From an uncultured Methylophaga sp. (GTDB lineage Bacteria; Pseudomonadota; Gammaproteobacteria; Nitrosococcales; Methylophagaceae), in contig CAJXKF010000002.1 in the NCBI GenBank assembly GCA_913055695.1, positions 476,162 to 540,161 of the forward strand: DNA of 64,000 nucleotides. Reading direction: 5' to 3'. The notes under the pieces are model-generated. The model saw nothing but the letters and a program-made list of their open reading frames with translations, had not been told where the DNA came from and did no database searches. The position numbers and the translations under genes were made by a program. Every line of letters starts with the position of its first letter. Position 1 is the first letter of the stretch. Of the stretch, positions 16,765-24,238 are shown in pieces.

Positions 16765-17195
16765 TGATGGCAGACAAGGATTTTCTGCTCAATCAACTTG
16801 ATAATCATCAGGATGCCCTGCGTTATGCGGTAGCAATGCAGAAAAAAGCCGCTGAAGTCGGCTTTGACTGGCCGGATATTCAGGGCGTCATTGCCAAAAT
16901 TCATGAAGAACTCGATGAACTCGGCGAAGAAATCGCTGATGATGCAGATAGAGATCGCCTAAAAGATGAACTCGGTGATGTGCTGTTTGCCTGCTGCAAT
17001 CTGGCCAGACATTTAGGTGTTGATCCTGTTGAGGCGATGACCAGCACTAATCAGAAGTTTTACCGGCGCTTTAATTTTGTTGAAACCTGCGTTACAGCTG
17101 CTGACAGAGGTTTTCATGATTTCAGTCTGGAAGAACTCGATGCTTTCTGGGACCAGGCCAAACAGCTGGAAAAGCTGGATGACGGCGAGATTTAG
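16764..17195 (+). CDS. MazG-like nucleoside triphosphate pyrophosphohydrolase, single domain
   Basis: A 143-residue protein (or 142, starting at the second ATG at 16767). KIHEELDELGEEI with RDRLKDELGDVLFACCNLAR is the MazG metal-binding EExxE...ExxD pattern. E. coli MazG is about 263 residues with two tandem domains. This protein matches only the second, catalytic one, plus a short N-terminal lead (FLLNQLDNHQDALRYAVAMQ). It is expected to hydrolyse non-canonical NTPs to NMPs. It is the last gene of the acs operon and its stop overlaps the convergent fdhD stop by four bases. Whether it should be called mazG proper is uncertain. Confidence 0.82.
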   Translation: MMADKDFLLNQLDNHQDALRYAVAMQKKAAEVGFDWPDIQGVIAKIHEELDELGEEIADDADRDRLKDELGDVLFACCNLARHLGVDPVEAMTSTNQKFYRRFNFVETCVTAADRGFHDFSLEELDAFWDQAKQLEKLDDGEI

Positions 17196-18022
17196 CTGAC
17201 GGTTTCAGACTGACTGAAGGCTTCAATGCCGTTATAAACTAGAAAATGCTTGCCCTTGGCACGAGCGACCATACCGATGCCAATCTGCTGTGCCAGCTTC
17301 AGGCCCATCTCGGTTACGCCGGAGCGGGATAACAACAATGGCACCTGCATCTGGGCCACTTTAATCACCATCTCTGAAGTCAACCGGCCGGTGGTGTAAA
17401 ACACCTTGTCATGTCCCTCAATACCATTCAGCCACATCCAGCCGGAAATGGCGTCAACGGCGTTATGTCTGCCTACATCCTCGACAAACATCAGAATATC
17501 AGTGCCATCGCATAAAGCGCAGCCATGCACCGCCCCCGCCTGCTTGTACATTTCGTTATATTCAGTCAGCGCCTTGAGCACATCATATATCGATTCAGCA
17601 CTGAATCGCGGACATTGCAGTTTCAATTCTGACAGCGAATCCATCACATGGCCGAACATCGTGCCCTGACCGCAACCGCTGGTCACGGTACGGCGTGACG
17701 TGAGTTGTTCGATATTATCTTTGGGGGTGCGGGTGGTCACCGCCACGGCTTCGACATCCCAGTCGACTTGAATCGATTCAATGTCTTCCAGTTTGTCGAC
17801 CAGACCCTGGTTCCGGATATAGCCCAGCGTCAGCAATTCCGGCTGTGCACCGAGTGTCATCAAGGTCACAATTTCAATCGTATTAAGGTAGATGGTCAGC
17901 GGTCGCTCACCGGTCAATGACACTTCGCGGCTTTCACCGAGTTCATCAATGACGGTGGTGGTATGAAGCCGGTGAATCCCGGCCTGGCTCATCTCTGGTT
18001 TTAACTCAGCCACCCGTGACAC
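17192..18022 (-). CDS. fdhD: FdhD-family formate dehydrogenase accessory sulfurtransferase
   Basis: A 276-residue protein with the FdhD signatures EDVGRHNAVDAISG and YTTGRLTSEMVIKVAQM. FdhD transfers sulfur from IscS to the molybdenum cofactor of formate dehydrogenase. The conserved mobile loop, which carries a Cys-x2-Cys in E. coli, reads SGCGQGTMFG here and has a single cysteine. A separate GCALCDG lies further on. It starts at a GTG that overlaps the moaA stop by 17 bases, so moaA-fdhD is one transcript. Formate oxidation with a Mo enzyme would suit a methylotroph, but the formate dehydrogenase is not in the window. Confidence 0.9.
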   Translation of the reverse strand: MSRVAELKPEMSQAGIHRLHTTTVIDELGESREVSLTGERPLTIYLNTIEIVTLMTLGAQPELLTLGYIRNQGLVDKLEDIESIQVDWDVEAVAVTTRTPKDNIEQLTSRRTVTSGCGQGTMFGHVMDSLSELKLQCPRFSAESIYDVLKALTEYNEMYKQAGAVHGCALCDGTDILMFVEDVGRHNAVDAISGWMWLNGIEGHDKVFYTTGRLTSEMVIKVAQMQVPLLLSRSGVTEMGLKLAQQIGIGMVARAKGKHFLVYNGIEAFSQSETVS

Positions 18023-19013
18023 TCATATGGCGGAAAATCACCGGTTTGGCTTCAATATCAAAGTCATGCCCTTCCGGCTTGATATCCATGGATTTCACAA
18101 TCGCCTGCTTGAGCTTATCCATATCCCCCGGATGACGACGGATGATATCTCGCAGGTCCATCGAATGTTCCTGCCCCAGACAAAGCAGCAAACGGCCCTC
18201 AGTGGTTACTCGGACGCGGTTGCAGCTGCTGCAGAAATTATGACTGTGTGGTGAAATAAAACCGATACGGCTATCAGTGCCGGCCATCTGGTAATAACGT
18301 GATGGTCCGCCGGTGCTGGCAATACTCGGCTGCAAATCAAAGCGGCTCTGCAGCGTTTCCAGCACTTCATCACTGGAACAGTAACTCTCACCGCGATGAT
18401 GGTCGACCTGCCCCAACGGCATTTCTTCGATATAAGAGATATCCATGCCGTTATTGATGGCAAATTCGGCCAGATCAATGATTTCATCTTCATTGCGGCC
18501 TTTCATGATAACGGCATTGAGTTTGATGCGTTTAAAACCCGCCTGCTTCGACGCCTCAATCCCTTTCATGACCTGGTCCAGCTCACCGGTGCGGGTCAGG
18601 GCTTTAAACCGCTCAGAGTTCAGAGAATCAAGGCTGATATTAATGCGATCAACCCCTGCTTTGACGAGTGCCTCGGCATGTTTTGGTAACTGTGAGCCGT
18701 TGGTGGTGAGAGTCAGCTCTTTGAGTGAGGTCGTCTGCTTGAGTAAGCCAATCTGGTCGAATAACCAGTCGACATTGCGACGCACCAACGGCTCACCACC
18801 AGTAATACGGACTTTTTCCACACCCAGCTCGCAAAAAGCCTTGAGCAGAAAAACAATTTCTTCCAGTGTCAGCAATTTCTCGCGTGGCATGAACGTCATT
18901 TCCTCGTCCATGCAGTAGACACAGCGAAAATCACAGCGGTCGGTTATCGACATACGTACGTATGTGACTTTGCGTCCGAAGCGGTCAACCAGTTGTGTCG
19001 GTAATTCGCTCAT
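18006..19013 (-). CDS. moaA: GTP 3',8-cyclase MoaA (molybdenum cofactor biosynthesis)
   Basis: A 335-residue radical SAM enzyme that rearranges GTP in the first step of molybdopterin synthesis. The SAM cluster is CDFRCVYC (CxxxCxxC) near residue 27. The second, C-terminal cluster is in FCSSCNRVRVT with a following LLCLGQ. GGEP (VRITGGEPLV) binds SAM. The C-terminus ends in GG, which is essential in the family. It is co-transcribed with fdhD downstream. Confidence 0.95.
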   Translation of the reverse strand: MSELPTQLVDRFGRKVTYVRMSITDRCDFRCVYCMDEEMTFMPREKLLTLEEIVFLLKAFCELGVEKVRITGGEPLVRRNVDWLFDQIGLLKQTTSLKELTLTTNGSQLPKHAEALVKAGVDRINISLDSLNSERFKALTRTGELDQVMKGIEASKQAGFKRIKLNAVIMKGRNEDEIIDLAEFAINNGMDISYIEEMPLGQVDHHRGESYCSSDEVLETLQSRFDLQPSIASTGGPSRYYQMAGTDSRIGFISPHSHNFCSSCNRVRVTTEGRLLLCLGQEHSMDLRDIIRRHPGDMDKLKQAIVKSMDIKPEGHDFDIEAKPVIFRHMSVTGG

Positions 19014-19024
19014 TTCTTTATCCG

Positions 19025-19246
19025 TTATTCCGGCTTGTTGGTACCGGCGTTGCTGTCACAACTTCTGGCAGTAGAAAAGCCCAAAATAGCATAGGCGCCG
19101 CAGCGAGCGGTGACACCATTCAAAATCAGAGCCAGCCCGAGCAACGCCCACCAACTCTGATAATACAAGGCTATCACTATTATAGCCGTGCCGCTGATAA
19201 TCCGTAAAAGCCGATCCCAGTTTGCCAGATTTTTCTGCATTGTCAT
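19025..19246 (-). CDS. Small DUF2892-type inner-membrane protein
   Basis: A 73-residue protein with two closely spaced hydrophobic segments (LLRIISGTAIIVIALYYQ and WALLGLALILNGVTARCGAY). This is the two-helix DUF2892 pattern also found next to rhodanese domains (as in YgaP). The Cys after the second helix is typical. It ends 11 bp before the moaA start on the same strand, so it could be the first gene of the moaA-fdhD transcript. Function is unknown; a link to sulfur handling is only suggestive. Confidence 0.75.
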   Translation of the reverse strand: MTMQKNLANWDRLLRIISGTAIIVIALYYQSWWALLGLALILNGVTARCGAYAILGFSTARSCDSNAGTNKPE

Positions 19247-19251
19247 CTGAT

Positions 19252-19278
19252 AAAAATAAACCCCGCAGGGCGGGGTTT
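19252..19278 (-). terminator. Intrinsic terminator of the yccA-like gene
   Basis: AAACCCCGC and GCGGGGTTT arms with a 3-base loop, followed on the minus strand by a T-rich tail. It lies 40 bp after the stop of the gene at 19318-19989. Confidence 0.8.
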
Positions 19279-19317
19279 ATTAGAAAACAAATTAAACGCT
19301 CAGTTCACTAATTGTGT

Positions 19318-19989
19318 TTAATTATCGCCTGAGAAGGCACCCAGCAGATGCAACAGGCTGGTAAACAGGTTGTAGATAGAAACATACAGCGTCACTGTCG
19401 CCATGATGTAGTTGGTTTCTCCGCCATTCACGATCTGGCTGGTTTCATACAGAATCAAACCCGCCATCAGTAAAACGAACATGGCAGAAACGGCCAGTGA
19501 CAGACCCGGCATTTCAAAGAAGAAAGCCGCAAGACCCGCCAGGAAGGCGACCAGGATACCGACAAACAGAAAGCCGCCCATGAAGCTGAAGTCTTTCTTA
19601 CTCTTAACCGCATAGGCTGATAAAGCAAAGAAGATAATGCCGGTGCCGCCCAAGGCCTGCATTACGATTTGGCCACCATTTGGTAAACCAAGGTACATAT
19701 TGACAATCGGGCCCAGTGTGAAGCCCATAAAACCGGTCAAGGCAAAAACTGAAGCCAGCCCCCAAACGCTGTTACGCAGCTTGGCAGTTAGAAACAGCAA
19801 ACCAAAGTAACCAATTAGGGTTAACAGGATGCCCGGATGTGGCAGATTCAATGCCATGGAAAGACCCGCTGTCATGGCACTGAACACCAGTGTCATGGCC
19901 AGTAAGCTATAGGTGTTTCTCAATAGCTTGTTGGTCTCAAGTACGGACTGTTGCGAACGGGCAACGGTCGATTGAGCATCGTAATTCAT
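19318..19989 (-). CDS. Bax inhibitor-1 / YccA-family inner-membrane protein
   Basis: A 223-residue protein with seven hydrophobic segments, beginning LRNTYSLLAMTLVFSAMTAG and containing GFMGFTLGPI and the final pair MATVTLYVSIYNLFTSLLHL. These fit the BI-1 family (YccA, YbhL). E. coli YccA modulates the FtsH protease. Members of the family can also conduct calcium. It is monocistronic with its own terminator, just upstream of the tRNA-Ser. Confidence 0.9.
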   Translation of the reverse strand: MNYDAQSTVARSQQSVLETNKLLRNTYSLLAMTLVFSAMTAGLSMALNLPHPGILLTLIGYFGLLFLTAKLRNSVWGLASVFALTGFMGFTLGPIVNMYLGLPNGGQIVMQALGGTGIIFFALSAYAVKSKKDFSFMGGFLFVGILVAFLAGLAAFFFEMPGLSLAVSAMFVLLMAGLILYETSQIVNGGETNYIMATVTLYVSIYNLFTSLLHLLGAFSGDN

Positions 19990-20143
19990 CAGAGTGTCTC
20001 CATTTGATGTTGATGAAATTGTCTATTGCACTGACAACATCCTACCTTATAAGTTCTAAATGGCAATAGGATTCAGACTGGCAGAAATAATTTTGCTTTA
20101 GCGGTTGTGCTGGCGGGTATTATCTGTATAATTTCGCAACTTC

Positions 20144-20233
20144 GGAGGGATGGCAGAGCGGTTGAATGCACCGGTCTTGAAAACCGGCATGGTTTAACGA
20201 CCATCCAGGGTTCGAATCCCTGTCCCTCCGCCA
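20144..20233 (+). tRNA. tRNA-Ser (anticodon UGA)
   Basis: A 90-base class II tRNA. The acceptor GGAGGGA pairs with TCCCTCC, followed by G and an encoded CCA. The anticodon loop CTTGAAA gives UGA, reading UCA-type serine codons. A long variable arm and TTCGAAT T-loop are present. The 3' end serves as the attachment site of the downstream integrated element, which regenerates an intact tRNA. Confidence 0.97.
20220..20233 (+). repeat. attL of the integrated element (14-bp direct repeat in tRNA-Ser)
   Basis: CTGTCCCTCCGCCA at the 3' end of the tRNA is repeated exactly at 32203-32216, about 150 bp beyond the integrase start. This is the duplication left by a tyrosine integrase using the tRNA 3' end. 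Confidence 0.88.
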
Positions 20234-20332
20234 TTATTACAATAGTTATTGGGGTTTAGGTAGACTTATCCAATCTACCCAACTACCTACCTAACTACGC
20301 ACAAAGTGCTGGGAACCCCCAGTCCAATGCCT

Positions 20333-20362
20333 AAAAAGGCCGCTCATTGAGCGGCCTTTTTT
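20333..20362 (+). terminator. Intrinsic terminator near the left end of the element
   Basis: AAAAAGGCCGCTC and GAGCGGCCTTTTTT arms with a 3-base loop. It would stop transcripts leaving the tRNA-Ser and insulates the element's toxin operon from read-through. Confidence 0.85.
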
Positions 20363-20389
20363 CGTTTCAGCTTCCCAAAAAATTATAAT

Positions 20390-20402
20390 TCCCATATTGG
20401 GA
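20390..20402 (+). promoter_or_regulatory. Candidate autoregulatory operator 1 of the higBA-like operon
   Basis: TCCCATATTGGGA, a palindrome that recurs with one change at 20436-20448. It precedes the toxin start by about 60 bp. HigA-type antitoxins typically repress their own promoter through such paired palindromes. Confidence 0.6.
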
Positions 20403-20433
20403 GCTTGCACACCTTTTTTTATTCATGTATATT

Positions 20434-20450
20434 TTTCCCAAATTGGGAAA
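20434..20450 (+). promoter_or_regulatory. Candidate autoregulatory operator 2 of the higBA-like operon
   Basis: TTTCCCAA-A-TTGGGAAA, a perfect 17-bp palindrome containing TCCCAAATTGGGA, 10 bp before the chosen toxin ATG at 20461. Its position argues that the longer frame starting at 20425 is not used, since the operator would then be coding. The centres of the two palindromes are 46 bp apart. Confidence 0.6.
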
Positions 20451-20460
20451 TTTAATAATC

Positions 20461-20715
20461 ATGCGAATTGTTGGTAAAGAAAAACTACAACACCTTCTGA
20501 GCTCCGATGAATCGGCGCGAGCATGGTTGTGCGCATGGATCGCTGAACTCAACAATGCGCACTGGAAACAACCTGCGGATGTTAACAACCAATTCCCTAA
20601 TGCCCGCTGCTCTGACTCAGGAAAATTTATTTTTCCCATTGCTGACTGTGATAAAGAGGTTTGTTTACAAATTGCATTTCAACAAGGCATCGCCGTCATC
20701 ACCGGCTTACAGTGA
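20461..20715 (+). CDS. HigB-like (RelE-fold) toxin, short C-terminus
   Basis: An 84-residue protein (MRIVGKEKLQHLLSSDESAR). The central AWIAELNNAHWKQPADVNNQ followed by ...GKFIFPI matches the HigB toxin family (PF09907 type: A.W..E...A.WK.PAD). That family cleaves mRNA on the ribosome. Family members usually end with a longer tail containing a TH..YD motif; this one stops at GIAVITGLQ. The tail is therefore missing or diverged and activity may be altered. It lies 11 bp before a HigA-like gene, in the usual toxin-first order of higBA loci. It is the first gene of a three-gene operon with two upstream palindromes. Confidence 0.7.
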   Translation: MRIVGKEKLQHLLSSDESARAWLCAWIAELNNAHWKQPADVNNQFPNARCSDSGKFIFPIADCDKEVCLQIAFQQGIAVITGLQ

Positions 20716-20726
20716 AGAAAGAAATT

Positions 20727-21941
20727 ATGGAAGCTAAGGTAATTCGTACAGAAGAACAATACACCGCTTACCTCGATGAGGTTCAGGCTCTCATTTCTGA
20801 AAGCCCGAAGTTGAACTCGGAAAAGAGCGAACGACTTGAGCTACTGACAGTACTCTTAGAATCGTATGAAAACTCAAAGTATCCGGTAGAAAGCCCCGAC
20901 CCCATTGACGCCATCCTGTTTCGCATGAATGAAAAAGGGTTGAAGCAAGCTGATCTTGTTCCATATTTTGGCACCAGCAGTCGCGTGTCGGAGGTATTGA
21001 ATCGCAAACGCCCTCTAACAGTTCAGATGATTCGTGCCCTGACAATTGGTCTCGGTATCTCGGCTGAAACGCTTGTCGGAGCATCACTCACTGATTCCCC
21101 CATAAAGAAAAAGCCTGTTGATTGGTCTAAATTCCCAATTAAGGAAATGTCCCGTAGAGGCTGGATCGGCAAAGTCGGAAAAATTGCCAAAGATAACGTT
21201 GAAGAACTGGTGAAAGGTTTCATATCAGATGCCGGTCTAGAATTTGGGGCGGCATCGTTCAGAAAAACATTTTACGGAGAAGCTGAAACTCCCACATCAA
21301 GATATGCCTTATACGCTTGGTTGGCGAGAGTGATTCAAAAAGCTCGAGAAAAGAAATCGAGTATTGGCAGCTTTATCTCCGATGACCTATCTGCAAATTA
21401 TTTGAGAGAACTAGCACAGTTAAGTCGATTTGATTCAGGTCCATTGTTGGCTATAGAGCAATTAGAAAAATCAGGTATCGTCGTAATCGTAGAACCTGCA
21501 TTGAAAGGTACGTTATTGGATGGTGCTGCTCTTAAAGACGCCGATGGAACGCCTATCGTCGGCCTCACCCTAAGATACGACAGGCTTGACCATTTTTGGT
21601 TTACGCTCGTACATGAGGTTGCTCATATCTGGAAGCATGTAGACAGTAACGAAGCATTTTTGGATGATTTAGATTCCTCATCTGAAGATCGCAAAGAAGC
21701 TGAGGCCAATCGCTTAGCTACGGAAGCATTCATACCCAGAGTACAATGGCGAAGAAGTGATGCCTACACAGCACCTAGTAAAGACTCCATAGAGCGCTTT
21801 GCCAAAGATTTAAAGATTCACCCCGCGGTAGTGGCGGGTAGATTACGAAAGGAATCGGGAAATTACAGCCTGTTCTCCGATATGGTGGGACAGAATCAAG
21901 TAAGACAATTATTTCCATCTAATGAGGAGTGTGAGGCTTAG
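20727..21941 (+). CDS. HigA-like antitoxin fused to an ImmA/IrrE metallopeptidase
   Basis: A 404-residue protein started at 20727 (MEAKVIRTEEQYTAYLDEVQ) rather than at the longer frame, which would overlap the toxin. Residues 1-118 are HigA-like: the RTE..Y.A.L.E...L lead, then an XRE helix-turn-helix (LKQADLVPYFGTSSRVSEVL). Residues ~165-400 match the ImmA/IrrE (COG2856, M78) peptidase fold, with the zinc motif HEVAH at 296-300 and a downstream E/A-rich helix (KEAEANRLATEAFIP) that supplies the third ligand. Fusion of a DNA-binding antitoxin to a peptidase suggests that a signal could trigger self-cleavage or cleavage of a partner, releasing the toxin. This is inference. The next gene starts 3 bp after its stop. 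Confidence 0.8.
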   Translation: MEAKVIRTEEQYTAYLDEVQALISESPKLNSEKSERLELLTVLLESYENSKYPVESPDPIDAILFRMNEKGLKQADLVPYFGTSSRVSEVLNRKRPLTVQMIRALTIGLGISAETLVGASLTDSPIKKKPVDWSKFPIKEMSRRGWIGKVGKIAKDNVEELVKGFISDAGLEFGAASFRKTFYGEAETPTSRYALYAWLARVIQKAREKKSSIGSFISDDLSANYLRELAQLSRFDSGPLLAIEQLEKSGIVVIVEPALKGTLLDGAALKDADGTPIVGLTLRYDRLDHFWFTLVHEVAHIWKHVDSNEAFLDDLDSSSEDRKEAEANRLATEAFIPRVQWRRSDAYTAPSKDSIERFAKDLKIHPAVVAGRLRKESGNYSLFSDMVGQNQVRQLFPSNEECEA

Positions 21942-21943
21942 TT

Positions 21944-23056
21944 ATGAATCCTATTTACTTCCCTATATTGAAAGCAAAAGATGCTGAATTTGACGCCCTT
22001 GGTAAGGCGTCAGAAAACGTCACAAAAAATATGGTTCCGTTGTTCGAAGTCCCGAGGTTCAAACCGGGACTAAAAAAATACATGGATAACCCTCACGCAA
22101 AAGCCACCTTTTTATCTGAGCTGAGTAAAAAAATAAGTGTTCTGCGATCTGGAATGTACGCAATGTTTGACACATACCATTGGCAAAATCCCGGCGAAAA
22201 AGTGGAAACTGGAGAGCATCATTTATCTTATCTGTATAACTCCCTGAAAAGTGATGGAGTCAATCCTGTGCCGGTTGTAGGTTATGATCGATGGGATGAC
22301 ATCGAATATCGCTTGGCATTAAAAAGCATATCGAAGTCACACACGGGTATGTTTTGTATAAGACTCGAGCGATTTGCCTTTGATGATGTTGGTGATCCTG
22401 ACCACTTCCACTCTAGACTGTCAGAAATTCTTAATTTCCTTGAACTCAACCCGGCAAATTGCCATGTAATCCTCGATCTCGAAGACCTCAGCTCCCTCGC
22501 TATCGTAGATGTATTCGATAAGTTTGATTCTTTATTTTCCCAAATCACTGCTTATGGTTTTTTATCATACTCAGTAGCTGGGTGCTCTCTGCCGAACTCA
22601 ATTGACAAGGTAATCAAAGATCAAGACTCCTCTGGCTATGTAGTCAGAGGAGAAATGCTGCTGTGGAAGAATGCCCGAAAGCACTATCCGAGCTTCAACA
22701 TTCATTTTGGCGATTACGGTGTCCGGGGGCCCAATACCGGTGAAACCGGGTATGGAAATACCAACGCCAAAATTCGATACACAATTGACGATAATTACTT
22801 TATTGTCAGGGGACACGTAATCAGAAAACCACTTGGAGGTTTTCAACATTGTAGCCTTGCGCAGAACTTATTGAACTCTGGTCATTATCTCGCCGGTTTT
22901 AGTTGGGGCGATAATGAAATTAAGCGATGTGCAGATGGTGAGATAGGTGGCGGGTCTACTACTTGGATTAAAATTGATACAAACCATCATGTCGAGTATG
23001 TAGTGAGTGAAATAACTGAATTTGAGCACACTAGGACTGTAGCCGAACTCATATAG
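21944..23056 (+). CDS. Beta-family protein (PF14350-like), third gene of the higBA-immA operon
   Basis: A 370-residue protein. The N-terminus YFPILKAKDAEFDALGKASE and the following MVPLFEVPRF match the 'beta protein' family, known from phages and scattered bacterial accessory islands and without an established biochemical function. Later conserved-looking segments are VPVVGYDRW, HVILDLEDLS and FNIHFGDYGVRGP. No membrane segment or nuclease motif is evident. Translation is coupled to the peptidase-antitoxin gene (start 3 bp after its stop), so it is part of the same unit. I infer a role as effector or sensor partner; the family call is from memory of its N-terminal pattern. Confidence 0.7.
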   Translation: MNPIYFPILKAKDAEFDALGKASENVTKNMVPLFEVPRFKPGLKKYMDNPHAKATFLSELSKKISVLRSGMYAMFDTYHWQNPGEKVETGEHHLSYLYNSLKSDGVNPVPVVGYDRWDDIEYRLALKSISKSHTGMFCIRLERFAFDDVGDPDHFHSRLSEILNFLELNPANCHVILDLEDLSSLAIVDVFDKFDSLFSQITAYGFLSYSVAGCSLPNSIDKVIKDQDSSGYVVRGEMLLWKNARKHYPSFNIHFGDYGVRGPNTGETGYGNTNAKIRYTIDDNYFIVRGHVIRKPLGGFQHCSLAQNLLNSGHYLAGFSWGDNEIKRCADGEIGGGSTTWIKIDTNHHVEYVVSEITEFEHTRTVAELI

Positions 23057-23139
23057 AGAAATAACCAAGTGTAGAGTTACAAACGATCATGAACCGCAAT
23101 AGCACAGAATGGACTGCATCAAGTTGCCTTATTCTTTTC

Positions 23140-23295
23140 TTACCGCTTTCGCTTGGGTTGCTTGTAACCCGTGTTGATCATCTCTTCCAGCGTAGTTGCA
23201 ACGGTTCCGTGCTTCATCTTGAATAATTGCTCATCTCGTTTGATTTGGCGTTGCTCATGGATGACTTTTGCCTTTTTCACGTTATGTTGGGCCAT
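23140..23295 (-). CDS. 51-residue basic protein of unknown function
   Basis: A short frame (MAQHNVKKAKVIHEQRQIKR, ending YKQPKRKR) with a strong Shine-Dalgarno (GGAGG, 7 bp from the ATG). It starts 11 bp after the stop of the 248-residue gene, so it is the last gene of the leftward phage-type operon. It is highly charged with a Lys/Arg-rich C-terminus, which suits a nucleic-acid- or protein-binding accessory. No family recognised. Confidence 0.6.
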   Translation of the reverse strand: MAQHNVKKAKVIHEQRQIKRDEQLFKMKHGTVATTLEEMINTGYKQPKRKR

Positions 23296-23306
23296 CAGTA
23301 AACCTC

Positions 23307-24053
23307 CTAGTGCTTGGATGCTTGAGCTATCGCTTTACTGGAAATAGCTAAAGATAAATTTGTCAGTGGATCAGCTTTCCCACGAGCGAATTCACGATCC
23401 GCAGCGACTGCGGATTTGTAGGCATGGATAACCCCTTTGAGTTTCGCATTGACCTCATCATGCTGTTTACCCCACATTTGCTGAGCAAACTCATTGGCTG
23501 CAAACGGACGCTGATCGCGCTTCCTCCGGTCCACTACAGTTACGACGGCAGCAGCTAGTGGCAGGTCATTCGTCGCGATGGCGGTTACAGCAGCAGTTTG
23601 CAACTCTACTGGGCCAGCACCTTCAAGTTGTAATTGGTATTGAGTGCGCTTTACTTCGCCCAAGGCAACACGACCTAGAGCTTGCGCGGGAGAGCCGTAC
23701 AAGGTCAGAAGAAAATCAGCATCAGCCGCAAGCTTAGCTAAGGGTTGTAGAATTTCCTCTCTCTGAGGGCGAGAGGACTTCTCAATGTTGATACGGAATT
23801 TGGCGATCTTACTGGCAAGTTGCTGTTTGGCAAACTTCTTTGCAACTTCTCGGTTTTCGACGTCTGATTCGGACACTACCTCATCAGCCTCACGGCTATA
23901 TCTTAACCGGGCGTCTGAAAACTGCCTTTGAATACTTTCAAGACGTCGCTTGAAAGCAATAGCTAGCTCTGTTGCACGTGCTGAAATTAGATCAATGTTT
24001 TCGACAGTTAAAGGGACATCGGTGGGTACTTTCTTGAAGTCGACTGTTGCCAT
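23307..24053 (-). CDS. Uncharacterised 248-residue alpha-helical protein of the element
   Basis: The protein (MATVDFKKVPTDVPLTVENI) is rich in Ala, Lys, Arg and Glu, with long predicted helices and coiled-coil character at residues 20-110 (ELAIAFKRRLESIQRQFSDA). There is no signal peptide or catalytic motif. It sits 185 bp after the terminase large subunit on the same strand, a position where phages often keep portal or head genes. It is too short for a portal protein and shows no capsid signature. It could be a packaging or helper-interference factor of the satellite, which is a guess from position. Confidence 0.65.
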   Translation of the reverse strand: MATVDFKKVPTDVPLTVENIDLISARATELAIAFKRRLESIQRQFSDARLRYSREADEVVSESDVENREVAKKFAKQQLASKIAKFRINIEKSSRPQREEILQPLAKLAADADFLLTLYGSPAQALGRVALGEVKRTQYQLQLEGAGPVELQTAAVTAIATNDLPLAAAVVTVVDRRKRDQRPFAANEFAQQMWGKQHDEVNAKLKGVIHAYKSAVAADREFARGKADPLTNLSLAISSKAIAQASKH

Positions 24054-24238
24054 GGCTCAGGCTCCTATCTCAATTCTCACAACCGGGATGGGCCTGAATA
24101 ACTTCACCGTTGGGGCCTCTCCCAACCTAGGCGCAGGCTAAGCGAGTTCTGCGCTTTCGTATATTATCGTGTATAGATGGAGTGAAAGTCTATATAAATT
24201 ACTTGTATATCAATAGCTTATATTTACTTTTCCAGATT

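Noticed and set aside
20425..20460. Upstream start for the HigB-like toxin (MYIFPKLGNLII)
   Set aside because: This would make the perfect operator palindrome at 20434-20450 coding and add residues not found in the HigB family. MRIVGKEK at 20461 is the better start.
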